64,000 nucleotides of DNA, taken from positions 62,001 through 126,000 of the forward strand of contig JAEDDH010000005.1 of NCBI GenBank assembly GCA_016293845.1, read 5' to 3'. Both the position numbers and the translations under genes were made by a program. This DNA is from Bacteroidales bacterium. GTDB taxonomy: Bacteria; Bacteroidota; Bacteroidia; Bacteroidales; UBA3824. The notes under the pieces are model-generated. The model was not told where the DNA came from, did no database searches, and worked only from the letters and a program-made list of their open reading frames with translations. Positions 18,135-26,384 of the stretch are shown here, in pieces; the stretch's first letter is position 1, and every line of letters begins with the position of its first letter.

Positions 18135-18923
18135 TTATTTCTTGAGATATTTTGTTACAAGATAATCGTCCTTCATCAGTTTTTTCACGCGCTCAAGTTC
18201 TTCGGGAGTGTTAACCGAGTAGGTAACCTCGTCGGTCATGCTCATACGCACGAGGTAGCCAGTTTCAAGAACGCGGAGAAGGTCAATACATTCGGTGATT
18301 TCGAGGGGCGACGGAACTGCAGAGTTGAACTCTTCGATAAAGTCTCTGCGAAAAACATCTATACCGAGTAGTTTTAAGCGAGGACATGCGTTAGTTCCGC
18401 GTATTGCCGACGGAATTGGTTCGCGCGAAAAGTAAAGGGCATTGTTGTTGGCATCTACCACCACTTTAATTTCGTTGGGGTCGCGGAAAATCTCGTCCGA
18501 AGTAATTTCTGCCATAAGCGAAGCTGCTTGGAGGTCAGGTTCCATAATCATCGGGCTGATGGCGCATCCTACGTGATTAGATGTTACCATAGGTTCGTCG
18601 CTCTGGATGAGCACCACGATATCGTATCTGAGTTTTTCGATTTCCTCAATAGCTTTTACGGCTTCTACCACGCGGTCGATAGCTCCTATGTGGCTCTCTT
18701 TGGTTTTGATGCAGTTACCTCCGATAGATTCGATATAGTCAATAATTTCTTGGTCGTCGGTGGCTACATACACGTCGGCAAAGTCTTCGCAAAGCATCAT
18801 TCGGTTGTATACGTGCCCGATCATTGGCATTCCGTTAATGTCGGCCATAGGCTTGCCGGGGAATTTTTTTGAACCCATACGTGCGGGTATTATGCCTATT
18901 ATATTTAATTCTTCGGTGTTCAT
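18135..18923 (-). CDS. kdsB: CMP-Kdo synthetase family cytidylyltransferase
   Basis: Protein of 262 residues from ATG 18923 (MNTEELNIIGIIPARMGSKK); the promoter at 18950-18981 leaves a leader of about 20 bases for this start. It has the nucleotidyltransferase signature IIPARMGSKKFPGKP and the segments VYVATDDQEI and VLIQSDEPM found in CTP-dependent 3-deoxy-manno-octulosonate cytidylyltransferases, which activate Kdo for lipid A core synthesis. The region LKLLGIDVFRRDFI replaces the more usual LGIYAF form, so a related sugar acid is possible. It forms an operon with gltX. Confidence 0.78.
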   Translation of the reverse strand: MNTEELNIIGIIPARMGSKKFPGKPMADINGMPMIGHVYNRMMLCEDFADVYVATDDQEIIDYIESIGGNCIKTKESHIGAIDRVVEAVKAIEEIEKLRYDIVVLIQSDEPMVTSNHVGCAISPMIMEPDLQAASLMAEITSDEIFRDPNEIKVVVDANNNALYFSREPIPSAIRGTNACPRLKLLGIDVFRRDFIEEFNSAVPSPLEITECIDLLRVLETGYLVRMSMTDEVTYSVNTPEELERVKKLMKDDYLVTKYLKK

Positions 18924-18949
18924 AGTATGTTGCATTTTATAATTTCGCT

Positions 18950-18981
18950 CAAAAGTAGATTTTTTTGTTGAAAGAACCAAA
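18950..18981 (-). promoter_or_regulatory. Bacteroidetes-type promoter for kdsB-gltX
   Basis: On the minus strand a TTTG (18981-18978) is followed after 20 bases by TACTTTTG (18957-18950), a match to the -33/-7 consensus. Transcription would start near 18943, about 20 bases before the kdsB ATG. Confidence 0.65.
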
Positions 18982-19009
18982 ACCGATTGATTTTTTCTGA
19001 TTATTGGAC

Positions 19010-19037
19010 AAAAAAAAAGTCTGTTTTTCAACAGACT
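19010..19037 (-). terminator. Terminator downstream of tRNA-Cys
   Basis: On the minus strand AGTCTGT (19037-19031) pairs with ACAGACT (19024-19018), followed by a run of T (complement of the A run at 19010-19018). It lies 19 bases after the 3' end of tRNA-Cys. Confidence 0.75.
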
Positions 19038-19056
19038 AACGTATTTAAATAATTTG

Positions 19057-19127
19057 AGGTCGATAGCGGAGTCGAACCGCTCTAGACGGTTTTGCAGACC
19101 GTTGCCTAACCGCTTGGCTAACCGACC
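19057..19127 (-). tRNA. tRNA-Cys (GCA)
   Basis: A 71-base cloverleaf on the minus strand. The acceptor stem GGTCGGT pairs with ATCGACC (one G-U), the D arm contains AGCCAAGCGGTTAGGCA, and the anticodon loop CTGCAAA gives GCA, reading UGC/UGU. The T loop is GTTCGACTC. U73 as discriminator base fits cysteine identity. CCA is not encoded. Confidence 0.95.
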
Positions 19128-19143
19128 TTGTGGTTTTGCGGTG

Positions 19144-19151
19144 CAAATGTA
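19144..19151 (-). promoter_or_regulatory. -7 box for tRNA-Cys
   Basis: Minus-strand TACATTTG lies 16 bases before the tRNA 5' end. The same octamer precedes tRNA-Gln at 22348. No clear TTTG is seen at the -33 position. Confidence 0.45.
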
Positions 19152-19259
19152 GGATTAATATTCGTTATAAAAAAATTTTTGTGTGTTTTTTTTTGAAAAT
19201 TTTTCTCAACGGTTTTTGTATGTACCTGTGGCGTGATTATTGCAGCTTTTTTACGCGCT

Positions 19260-20120
19260 ATGTCTGCTTTAGATACAATACGAAACATATTTTCAGCCCG
19301 CTTCAAATGCATAATTACGCAGAGTGCCTTAGAAGGAATGTCCGACGGAGGCGCAATTGGCGAGGCTCTTGGACTGCCCGTTGTGGGACGCACACCCGCC
19401 GACCTCCGCAAGTTTCCTGTTACAGAGATGCTTGGCTATGGCGACGGCATCACTCCGGGCGGAACAGTGTCGGCGTGCACCGACTCGGCGTGCAATATGG
19501 CTCGTTTTGTTGTTGACAACGAGGTGCAAGGGCTTACTCCGCCGAGGTTTCTGTCGCTTATCAATTCGTGGTATAACTACAAGGCTTACGACGAGGAAGA
19601 TGCGTTTAAAATAACGCTTTCGGGTTCGGTGGTGGCGGGATGCTTGTTTTCGGCAATGCCTCAGTATAGTGTAGATAATGCTTTAAAATTTCTTCCCGAC
19701 CTTGCGTGCGATAGTGTAATTGCGCCCGCATCGCTGTTTTTTGGCACTGCAATGTATCTTGGAAGGGGTCAAAAACCTATTACCGCAGTTAAAAATGCCG
19801 AAAAACTTCAGAAAAAAATCTGTTCGCAGATAGGTCTTGTGGTGGGCAAAGATGGTATAGAAGAGTCGTTGCGCAAACTTTTGGAAGCCTTTGGCTATTG
19901 TGCAGGCGATGGATTTCCAGCGGTAGTGCTTGGAGCTGTAAATAGCGGAGTAATGCCCGATCTTGCGGGATTTCTTGTAGGGTCGTTGGCTGGATTTATA
20001 TCTTCGGGCAGCAACATACCAGAGCGTTGGCGGTCGCAATTGTTACGGGCACGCGAACCACGCGAGGCCGCACAACGTCTCTACAGCGTGGTACAGAGGC
20101 TTTGCAACACCAAAAAATAG
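19260..20120 (+). CDS. ADP-ribosylglycohydrolase-fold protein lacking metal ligands
   Basis: Protein of 286 residues from ATG 19260; a GTG at 19233 is in frame upstream. The helical layout matches ADP-ribosylglycohydrolases (ARH/DraG): LEGMSDGGAIGEALGLPV corresponds to the family start, GTVSACTDSACNMARFVVD to the usual W-T-D-D-T segment, and SGVMPDLAGFLVGSLAGF followed by IPERW to the usual GGDTD segment. Active enzymes bind two Mg through the Asp/Thr in those two motifs; here most are replaced (TDS, and SGVMPD for GGDTD). It is therefore likely a pseudoenzyme or altered-function member. It ends 1 base from the folB stop, convergent. Confidence 0.7.
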   Translation: MSALDTIRNIFSARFKCIITQSALEGMSDGGAIGEALGLPVVGRTPADLRKFPVTEMLGYGDGITPGGTVSACTDSACNMARFVVDNEVQGLTPPRFLSLINSWYNYKAYDEEDAFKITLSGSVVAGCLFSAMPQYSVDNALKFLPDLACDSVIAPASLFFGTAMYLGRGQKPITAVKNAEKLQKKICSQIGLVVGKDGIEESLRKLLEAFGYCAGDGFPAVVLGAVNSGVMPDLAGFLVGSLAGFISSGSNIPERWRSQLLRAREPREAAQRLYSVVQRLCNTKK

Positions 20121-20121
20121 A

Positions 20122-20472
20122 TTATTCCTCTACCGAAATGCCGCTATAAGCCACAGGTCCGCCCACAGGAGGATTGTGTTTAAAAATATCCAACTTAATG
20201 CGACCGATATGCGGAATTTCGAACCTGATACGCTGCAAAATACGGTGTACAACGTTTTCGATGAGGTTGGCGGGCTGCATCATCTCCTCTTTTATAAGGT
20301 TGTAGACGGCGCAGTAGTCTACCGCATCGTTGAGATTGTCGGAAATGCCGGGGCGCACAATATCAGCCTCAAACGAAATATTTACGCTAAAATCGTTGCC
20401 CTGATTTTTTTCTTGTTCCGAAACGCCTATTGGCGAATGAAAACGCATATCATTTAGTATAATTCTGCTCAT
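20122..20472 (-). CDS. folB: Dihydroneopterin aldolase
   Basis: Protein of 116 residues of the T-fold FolB family, converting 7,8-dihydroneopterin to 6-hydroxymethyl-dihydropterin and glycolaldehyde in folate synthesis. Seen are the N-terminal LNDMRFHSPIGVSEQEK, VDYCAVYNLI, the LIENVVHRI helix (substrate Glu) and IFKHNPPVGG carrying the catalytic Lys. Length is normal. A -7 box lies 20 bases upstream, divergent from glnS. Confidence 0.92.
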   Translation of the reverse strand: MSRIILNDMRFHSPIGVSEQEKNQGNDFSVNISFEADIVRPGISDNLNDAVDYCAVYNLIKEEMMQPANLIENVVHRILQRIRFEIPHIGRIKLDIFKHNPPVGGPVAYSGISVEE

Positions 20473-20491
20473 TTTGTGTAAAATTGCGCCG

Positions 20492-20528
20492 CAAATATAA
20501 AAATAATCATTAGTTTTATATATATTTG
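20492..20528. promoter_or_regulatory. Divergent -7 boxes between folB and glnS
   Basis: TATATTTG occurs on the plus strand at 20521-20528 (27 bases before the glnS ATG) and on the minus strand at 20499-20492 (20 bases before the folB ATG). Both match TAnnTTTG. Clear -33 TTTG elements are not visible. Confidence 0.45.
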
Positions 20529-20554
20529 CAGCCTAAAAATATATCGTTACAAAA

Positions 20555-22291
20555 ATGGAAGAGTCAAAAAACTTTATCGAACAGTTGGTAGAAAAGAACC
20601 TCGAGGAGGGCAAAAACGGAAAAAAAGTTCAGACACGTTTTCCTCCAGAGCCCAACGGATACCTTCATATAGGTCATGCTAAGGCGATTGCGCTCGACTT
20701 TGGTATTGCCAAAAAATACAACGGAGTGTGCAACCTCCGATTCGACGACACTAACCCCATCAAAGAAGACACCGAGTATATGGACGCCATCAAGCACGAC
20801 ATTGAATGGCTCGGATTTCATTGGGGTAACGTGTATTACGCATCCGACTATTTTCAGCAGTTGTGGGATTTTGCTGTTGAACTTATCAAACGTGGTCGTG
20901 CATACGTTGACGAACAGAGCGCCGAAAAAATTGCCGAACAAAAAGGCACTCCCACACAACCCGGCATTGAAAGTCCTTTTAGAAACCGTCCCATTGAAGA
21001 ATCGCTTGCATTGTTTGAAAAAATGAATTCAGGCACAGTAGAGCCCGGTACAATGGTGCTCCGTGCCAAGATTGATATGGCAAACCCAAACATGCATTTT
21101 CGCGACCCGATAATCTACCGCGTGCTAAATATTCCTCACATCCGCACCGGCAACAAATGGAACGCTTACCCAATGTACGATTTTGCGCACGGCGAGAGCG
21201 ACTATTTTGAAGGCGTAACACATTCGCTATGCACATTAGAGTTTGTGGTTCACCGTCCGCTCTACGATTTGTTTGTAGATTGGCTCAAAGAGGTTCGTGG
21301 CGAAACCGATAATATGGACGATAACCGCCCAAGACAGACCGAGTTTAATAAACTCAATTTAAGTTATACTTTAATGAGCAAACGCAACCTGCTCACATTA
21401 GTAAAAGAAGGTCTTGTTTCGGGATGGGACGATCCTCGTATGCCTACTATATGCGGATTCCGTCGCCGTGGCTACAGTCCCGAATCTATTTTGAATTTTA
21501 TCGACAAGATTGGCTACACCACATACGACGCGCTCAACGAGTATGAATTGATGGAAAGTTCTGTTCGCGAAGACCTCAACACACGCGCCACACGTGTTTC
21601 GGCAGTGCTCGACCCTGTAAAACTCGTCATCACCAACTATCCCGAAGGACAGACCGAGGAGATGACCGCAATAGATAATCCTGAAGACGAAAACAGTGCA
21701 ACACACACAATAGAGTTTAGCCGCGAACTTTGGATCGAACGCGACGACTTTATGGAAGATGCTCCCAAGAAATTCTTCCGTCTTGGTCCCGGCAAAGAGG
21801 TTCGCTTGAAAAATGCATATATAATAAAGTGTCCCGAGGAAAATTTCTGCAAGAAAGACGCCGACGGCAATATTATAGAAATTTATGCAGAATACGACCC
21901 TGAAAGCCGCAGCGGTAGCGCAGGAGCCGACCGCAGAATCAAAGGCAAAACACTTCATTGGGTATCGTGCGCACACGCAGTAAAAGCCGAAGTGCGTCTC
22001 TACGACCGTATGTGGAAAGTAGAAAACCCTCGCGACGAAATGGCTCGCATTATCAAAGAGCAAAATTGCGAACCTTTGGAGGCAATGAAACAGATGATAA
22101 ATCCCGACTGTTTAAATGTGCTAACAAACTGCTATGTAGAAAAATACGCCGCAACGCTCAAACCGTTGCACTATCTGCAGTTTATCCGCATGGGCTATTT
22201 CAACGTAGACCCCGACAGCACACCCGAGCATTTGATATTTAACCGCACCGTTACACTCAAAGACACTTGGGCTAAAGAGCAGAAAAAATAA
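20555..22291 (+). CDS. glnS: Glutaminyl-tRNA synthetase
   Basis: Class I synthetase of 578 residues attaching glutamine to tRNA-Gln. The HIGH motif is in PPEPNGYLHIGHAKAI, the KMSKS-type motif in TLMSKRNLLTLV, and the tRNA-recognition segment GWDDPRMPTICGFRRRGY follows. The C-terminal beta-barrel anticodon domain is complete. Its presence means tRNA-Gln charging is direct in this organism. tRNA-Gln(CTG) lies 87 bases downstream on the same strand, with its own putative -7 box. Confidence 0.97.
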   Translation: MEESKNFIEQLVEKNLEEGKNGKKVQTRFPPEPNGYLHIGHAKAIALDFGIAKKYNGVCNLRFDDTNPIKEDTEYMDAIKHDIEWLGFHWGNVYYASDYFQQLWDFAVELIKRGRAYVDEQSAEKIAEQKGTPTQPGIESPFRNRPIEESLALFEKMNSGTVEPGTMVLRAKIDMANPNMHFRDPIIYRVLNIPHIRTGNKWNAYPMYDFAHGESDYFEGVTHSLCTLEFVVHRPLYDLFVDWLKEVRGETDNMDDNRPRQTEFNKLNLSYTLMSKRNLLTLVKEGLVSGWDDPRMPTICGFRRRGYSPESILNFIDKIGYTTYDALNEYELMESSVREDLNTRATRVSAVLDPVKLVITNYPEGQTEEMTAIDNPEDENSATHTIEFSRELWIERDDFMEDAPKKFFRLGPGKEVRLKNAYIIKCPEENFCKKDADGNIIEIYAEYDPESRSGSAGADRRIKGKTLHWVSCAHAVKAEVRLYDRMWKVENPRDEMARIIKEQNCEPLEAMKQMINPDCLNVLTNCYVEKYAATLKPLHYLQFIRMGYFNVDPDSTPEHLIFNRTVTLKDTWAKEQKK

Positions 22292-22347
22292 GAACAAGGC
22301 TTGATAAAAAAAGTGTAAAAAAATTTTTTTGTTATAAAAAATCGTTC

Positions 22348-22355
22348 TACATTTG
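22348..22355 (+). promoter_or_regulatory. -7 box for tRNA-Gln
   Basis: TACATTTG lies 23 bases before the tRNA 5' end. A TTTG at 22328-22331 is 16 bases upstream, shorter than ideal. Confidence 0.45.
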
Positions 22356-22378
22356 CGCCGTCAAAATAAGACGGACAC

Positions 22379-22451
22379 TGCCCGATGGTGTAATTGGCAA
22401 CACGTCTGACTCTGGATCAGGAGAGTTCAGGTTCGACCCCTGATCGGGCAA
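22379..22451 (+). tRNA. tRNA-Gln (CTG)
   Basis: A 73-base cloverleaf. Acceptor TGCCCGA pairs with TCGGGCA, the D arm is GGTGTAATTGGCAACAC, and the anticodon stem TCTGA/TCAGG encloses loop CTCTGGA, giving anticodon CTG (codon CAG). The T loop is GTTCGACCC. The U1-A72 pair is typical of tRNA-Gln. CCA is not encoded. Confidence 0.93.
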
Positions 22452-22457
22452 CTTAAG

Positions 22458-22484
22458 AGAGGCTTTGAGAGCCTCTTTTTTTTT
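22458..22484 (+). terminator. Terminator after tRNA-Gln
   Basis: AGAGGCT pairs with AGCCTCT across a TTGAG loop, followed by eight T. It begins 7 bases after the tRNA. Confidence 0.85.
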
Positions 22485-22589
22485 GTGCTTTTTTACAAAA
22501 AAAATTAATCATTTTTAACCATTTTGCATCTACGTGTATCAAAAATATCCGTACCTTTATAATCTAAAATAGATAATTTATTGACCATT

Positions 22590-23648
22590 ATGGAACAACC
22601 TAACATATTAGTGGTAGACGACAGTATGCCAAACCTGCTGTTGCTCAAAGATATACTCACTGGATACAACTATGGGGTTATAGCCGAGAGCGAGGGCGAA
22701 AAAGTGCCCGGCATACTCAAAGCCGGCAATATCGACCTTGTGCTACTCGACATTATGATGCCAAAAGTAGACGGTTTTGAAGTGTGCCGACGAATAAAAG
22801 CCGACCCCGACATCAAGGATATTCCAGTAATATTCCTCACTGCAAAAGTTGACGAGGCAAGTCTATTAAAAGGATTTGAACTCGGAGGTGTTGACTATAT
22901 CAAAAAACCTTTTTTGATTTCGGAACTTATTGCTCGTGTAAAAACTCATCTGCGGCTACGTCAGGCCGAAACTCAGTTAAAAGATTTCAACCGTCAGATA
23001 ATCACCGCAGTAGTGCAAACCGAAGAAAAAGAACGCGCACGATTTGCCAAAGATGTTCACGATGGACTCGGTGCGTTTTTCTCAAGTTTGAATACATATC
23101 TTAGCCTGTTACTGCACAACAAAGTGGCTCCCGACGAATTGCCATCGGTATATTTAGAAATGAAAGAACTTGTGGAAGAGGCTGTTAAGGAGAGTAAAAA
23201 CATCTCCAACAACCTTATGCCCGATATGTTGCAAAACTTTGGTCTTGCGGCAAGCGTGGGCAGCCTATGCAAAAAAATTTCGCCCGCAGGAGAACCCGAA
23301 ATTGTGTTTGAAACTGCCGATAACTATGCCGAACCTTCAAACTCAGAGTGTAAAACCGCTGTTTTCTGCATAGTAAACGAATTGCTCAACAATGCATTGA
23401 AACATTCCGAAGCCAAAAAAGTTACTTTGAAATTTTCGCAGCAATACAATTATTTGCGTATCGACTACACCGACAATGGCAAGGGTTTTGACCCTCAAGA
23501 AGTGCAGCAACGCATAAAAGACAAGCCTTGCAGCGGCATCACAAACCTTTACGGAAGAGTGTCGGGACTCAACGGACGCACCGACATTAAATCTTCGCCA
23601 GGCAACGGCGTTAATATTTGCATTTTGATAGACACCAAACAGGCATAA
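22590..23648 (+). CDS. Hybrid REC-HisKA_3 histidine kinase
   Basis: Soluble protein of 352 residues from ATG 22590 (a TTG at 22581 is in frame). An N-terminal receiver domain (about 5-120) has D10/D11, phospho-acceptor D54 in LLDIMMP and a KPF switch Lys. A HisKA_3 dimerisation segment follows with H157 in KDVHDGLG, as in NarX/LiaS-type kinases. A HATPase_c domain (about 250-350) has NELLNNALKHSEA and DNGKGFDPQ. It has no membrane segment, so its activity is probably set by phosphorylation of its own receiver by another kinase. A REC-REC protein begins 2 bases after its stop codon, the likely partner. Confidence 0.9.
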   Translation: MEQPNILVVDDSMPNLLLLKDILTGYNYGVIAESEGEKVPGILKAGNIDLVLLDIMMPKVDGFEVCRRIKADPDIKDIPVIFLTAKVDEASLLKGFELGGVDYIKKPFLISELIARVKTHLRLRQAETQLKDFNRQIITAVVQTEEKERARFAKDVHDGLGAFFSSLNTYLSLLLHNKVAPDELPSVYLEMKELVEEAVKESKNISNNLMPDMLQNFGLAASVGSLCKKISPAGEPEIVFETADNYAEPSNSECKTAVFCIVNELLNNALKHSEAKKVTLKFSQQYNYLRIDYTDNGKGFDPQEVQQRIKDKPCSGITNLYGRVSGLNGRTDIKSSPGNGVNICILIDTKQA

Positions 23649-23650
23649 AT

Positions 23651-24439
23651 ATGGAAACTGAACGCAAAATAGTATTAGTAGACGACAAACCATCATTTCG
23701 CAGCACTACAAAACTGCTTTTGCGCAAGATTGGCGGCTGCAAAGTTACAGGAGAGTACAATTCTGGCAACGAATTTTTGCAGGATATCAACATCATTGAC
23801 GCCGACTTAGTGTTTATGGATATTGAGATGCCCGGCATCAACGGCATTGAAACCACCCGAAAGGCATTGAAGATACGTCCCGACCTTATGGTAATAGGGC
23901 TTTCGCTCTACGACGAGCCAGAATATATCAAAAACCTCATTGAGGCGGGTGCACGAGGCTATCTGCTTAAACTCGGCGACAATCTTTCGCTTATTGAAAC
24001 TATGCTCAAATATCCCAAGGCAGAGATTTTTTATTCAAAAGAGATTGCTTCGCAAGATGTAAAACGCAATGTTTCAAAACATCGTGTAGTAATAGTGGAA
24101 GTTTCTGAGGGAACACGTTTTATAACAGACTATACCCTCAGCAACTGCGGCTACGAAGTATATTCGTATCCCGACACCGAATCTGCGCTCAAAGCCATAC
24201 CAAGCATTAGCCCCGACCTTGTAATAGCCGATTACAATACGATAGGAAACAATTTGAGTTTCTTTAAAACCGTTCGTGCATTTTTTGAAGCCTCGCACAC
24301 AGGACTTATGTTAATAAGCAACAAATCAGACGAAAACCTCATAGCCGAGGCTCATAAATTTGGTGTGGACAATATCCTAAAAAAGCCTTTTACGGGCTAT
24401 GGACTTATAGCGATGGCAGAAAAAGTGATTTACGAATAA
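23651..24439 (+). CDS. Double receiver (REC-REC) protein without output domain
   Basis: Protein of 262 residues from ATG 23651, 2 bases after the upstream kinase stop. Residues about 5-122 form a NarL-type receiver with D11/D12, phospho-acceptor D57 in FMDIEMP, and GARGYLLK near its end. NarL-type regulators normally continue with a LuxR HTH; instead a second receiver (about 142-260) follows. In it the acidic pair is replaced (VVIVEVSEG), an Asp remains in IADYN, and the switch Lys is in KKPF. The second domain is thus probably not phosphorylated normally and may act in protein-protein binding. With the upstream REC-HisKA_3 kinase this forms a phosphorelay whose output must lie in a partner. 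Confidence 0.85.
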   Translation: METERKIVLVDDKPSFRSTTKLLLRKIGGCKVTGEYNSGNEFLQDINIIDADLVFMDIEMPGINGIETTRKALKIRPDLMVIGLSLYDEPEYIKNLIEAGARGYLLKLGDNLSLIETMLKYPKAEIFYSKEIASQDVKRNVSKHRVVIVEVSEGTRFITDYTLSNCGYEVYSYPDTESALKAIPSISPDLVIADYNTIGNNLSFFKTVRAFFEASHTGLMLISNKSDENLIAEAHKFGVDNILKKPFTGYGLIAMAEKVIYE

Positions 24440-24441
24440 GG

Positions 24442-25650
24442 CTATTTTACAATAAAATCGATACCCAAAAGGGTAACATCGTCTAAAAGCGATGTGTTTG
24501 AGCGTTGAATATTGAGTTCGGCAAGAAGGCTGCTGATATTGTCGCGCACAGGGAGCATATCGCGCACGGTGCGTTCTACCACAGTTTGACCATAATCGGG
24601 AATGCCCTCGCGCTCCATCTCAACCACACCGTCGGTAAAGCAGAGAATTTTGCTATTGTGGGCGATAGTGATTTGTCCCTCGTTGATAACAGGAATGTCG
24701 TCCATCATTCCGATACCCGGACAGCCTTTGGTGAGATATTGTAGACTCAGCGACTCTTTGTCGAAAAGTATCGGCGGGTTGTGTCCTGCGTTTACATACT
24801 TGAGCACGTGGGTTTTAAAGTTGTAACGCCCGATAAACAGAGTGATAAAACGTTCGCCGTTTGAATTTTTTACTATAATCTTGTTGAGCCTTTGCACCAA
24901 AACTGAGAGTTCGGTTTCGGAAACAAACAATGCCTTGAGACTTGCCTGAAAATTAGACATCAACAAAGCCGCAGCCATACCTTTGCCTGCCACGTCGGCA
25001 ATGCAGAAAAACATCTCGTCTTGCGATAGGTAGTCGAAATCGTAATAGTCGCCACCTACCTCGTAGTGAGGTAGATAGAATGGGTATACTGCGATATAAG
25101 GATTTCCGTCGAAAATATCCGCCTTGGGAATAAGCAGACTCTGCATACGCGATGCCATCTCAAGTTCTTTTCGCATACCCTCTTGACGCTTGTTTTCGAT
25201 AGCCATAATAATATGGTTAGAGAGTATCTGTATTGAGTTGAGATACTTGATAATTGGCGAAGTACCTTTTCCTTCGTTGGTGTCGCCGATGAGAATGTAT
25301 GCTAAAGGCTTGGTATTTTGTGTGATAGGGATAATATAGTCGAGTCCAGGGAGTTTTTTTGTAAGGTCGAGCGAAGAAATTGAATCGTATTCAGAAATAT
25401 CGCCGAAATCGCGTTCTGGGTCAATAGAATCGCCTGTTGAAGAGTCGATACCTTGTCTGAGGATAATGTTCCAATGCCGATTTTCGTAGTTGAAAATCAG
25501 AATGCTATTGATACCAAACTCGTCTAAAAGCACGTTGCTGTAAGTTTTCAGCAATTCTTCAATCGAAGAGTTGTTGCTGATCACTTTGATAATGTTGAGC
25601 AACGTATTTAGTTTAAACCGGCTTGAATTCGCTTTTTTGACCTCGCCCAT
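24442..25650 (-). CDS. GAF-SpoIIE (PP2C-type) protein phosphatase
   Basis: Soluble protein of 402 residues from ATG 25650 (MGEVKKANSSRFKLNTLLNI); the longer in-frame start lies in a Phe/Lys-rich leader before it. The N-terminal part (about 15-170) is a GAF-like sensory domain, then a short coiled coil, and from about 180 a SpoIIE phosphatase domain with metal-binding Asp residues in HYEVGGDYYDF, FCIADVAGKGMAAALL and LLDDVTLLGI. Such RsbU/SiaA-like enzymes dephosphorylate Ser/Thr on regulator proteins. The SiaC-like protein at 9490 is a candidate substrate (inference). It converges 2 bases from the REC-REC gene. Confidence 0.9.
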   Translation of the reverse strand: MGEVKKANSSRFKLNTLLNIIKVISNNSSIEELLKTYSNVLLDEFGINSILIFNYENRHWNIILRQGIDSSTGDSIDPERDFGDISEYDSISSLDLTKKLPGLDYIIPITQNTKPLAYILIGDTNEGKGTSPIIKYLNSIQILSNHIIMAIENKRQEGMRKELEMASRMQSLLIPKADIFDGNPYIAVYPFYLPHYEVGGDYYDFDYLSQDEMFFCIADVAGKGMAAALLMSNFQASLKALFVSETELSVLVQRLNKIIVKNSNGERFITLFIGRYNFKTHVLKYVNAGHNPPILFDKESLSLQYLTKGCPGIGMMDDIPVINEGQITIAHNSKILCFTDGVVEMEREGIPDYGQTVVERTVRDMLPVRDNISSLLAELNIQRSNTSLLDDVTLLGIDFIVK

Positions 25651-25682
25651 AAAAATCCATATTAATGCATTTTGTTTTTTGC

Positions 25683-25728
25683 AAAAATAAAAAAAATATT
25701 TGTGCGGACGTAAAATAATCCGCACAAA
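25683..25728 (-). terminator. Terminator after efp
   Basis: On the minus strand TTTGTGCGGA (25728-25719) pairs with TCCGCACAAA (25708-25699), followed by an interrupted T run (complement of the A run at 25683-25698). It sits 19 bases after the efp stop. Confidence 0.75.
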
Positions 25729-25746
25729 TATAAAAAAAGGAGAAAA

Positions 25747-26310
25747 TTATTTTGCGCGTTCAACGTAAGAACGGTCGCGAGTGTCGATTTTGATTCTGTC
25801 GCCCTGGTTAACGAACAAAGGAACGCGGATTTCGGCTCCTGATTCTACAGTAGCGGGTTTGAGTGTGTTGGTGGCTGTATCGCCTTTGATTCCGGGTTCG
25901 GTGTATGTAACTTCCATGATTACGAAAGGAGGAAGTTCTACAGTAAGAATCTGGTCGGTTTCTTCTTGGATAACGATTTCTACTTCCTGACCATCAAGAT
26001 ACATATCGGGGTTTTCGATGTGCTCTTTGGGAACAGTGATTTGTTCGAAAGTTTCTTGCTGCATAAAAACGTAGTCTTCGCCCTCTTTGTAGAGGAACTG
26101 GTAAGGACGGCGGATAATGCGGGTGATGTCGATTTCGTGTCCTGCCGAGAAGGTGTTTTCAAGTACCCTGCCGTTTGTAAGGCTTTTGAGACGGGTGCGG
26201 ACGAATGCGGGACCTTTGCCCGGTTTTACGTGCTGGAAACTAACCACGGTGTAGATGTCGTGGTTGAAATTGATACATAGGCCGTTTTTAAAATCTGCTG
26301 TTGTTGCCAT
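25747..26310 (-). CDS. efp: Translation elongation factor P
   Basis: Protein of 187 residues with the three-barrel EF-P fold. The modifiable tip is VKPGKGPAF with Lys at position 32; domain III ends with VNQGDRIKIDTRDRSYVERA. EF-P relieves ribosome stalling at polyproline. The modification genes are not in this window. It is monocistronic, flanked by a strong promoter and a terminator, and separates two SpoIIE-phosphatase genes. Confidence 0.97.
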   Translation of the reverse strand: MATTADFKNGLCINFNHDIYTVVSFQHVKPGKGPAFVRTRLKSLTNGRVLENTFSAGHEIDITRIIRRPYQFLYKEGEDYVFMQQETFEQITVPKEHIENPDMYLDGQEVEIVIQEETDQILTVELPPFVIMEVTYTEPGIKGDTATNTLKPATVESGAEIRVPLFVNQGDRIKIDTRDRSYVERAK

Positions 26311-26341
26311 ATTATTGGTGTTTTATTTAGTTTTTAATGCG

Positions 26342-26372
26342 CAAAAGTAGATAAATTTCTGATAAATGCAAA
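26342..26372 (-). promoter_or_regulatory. Promoter of efp
   Basis: On the minus strand TTTG (26372-26369), a 19-base spacer and TACTTTTG (26349-26342) match the Bacteroidetes consensus. The -7 box is 31 bases before the ATG. Confidence 0.7.
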
Positions 26373-26384
26373 AAAAACATAAAA

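Noticed and set aside
25651..25725. Upstream start for the GAF-SpoIIE gene
   Set aside because: The extra 25 residues are Phe/Lys/Cys-rich, come from AT-rich intergenic DNA next to the efp terminator and are unlike the family.
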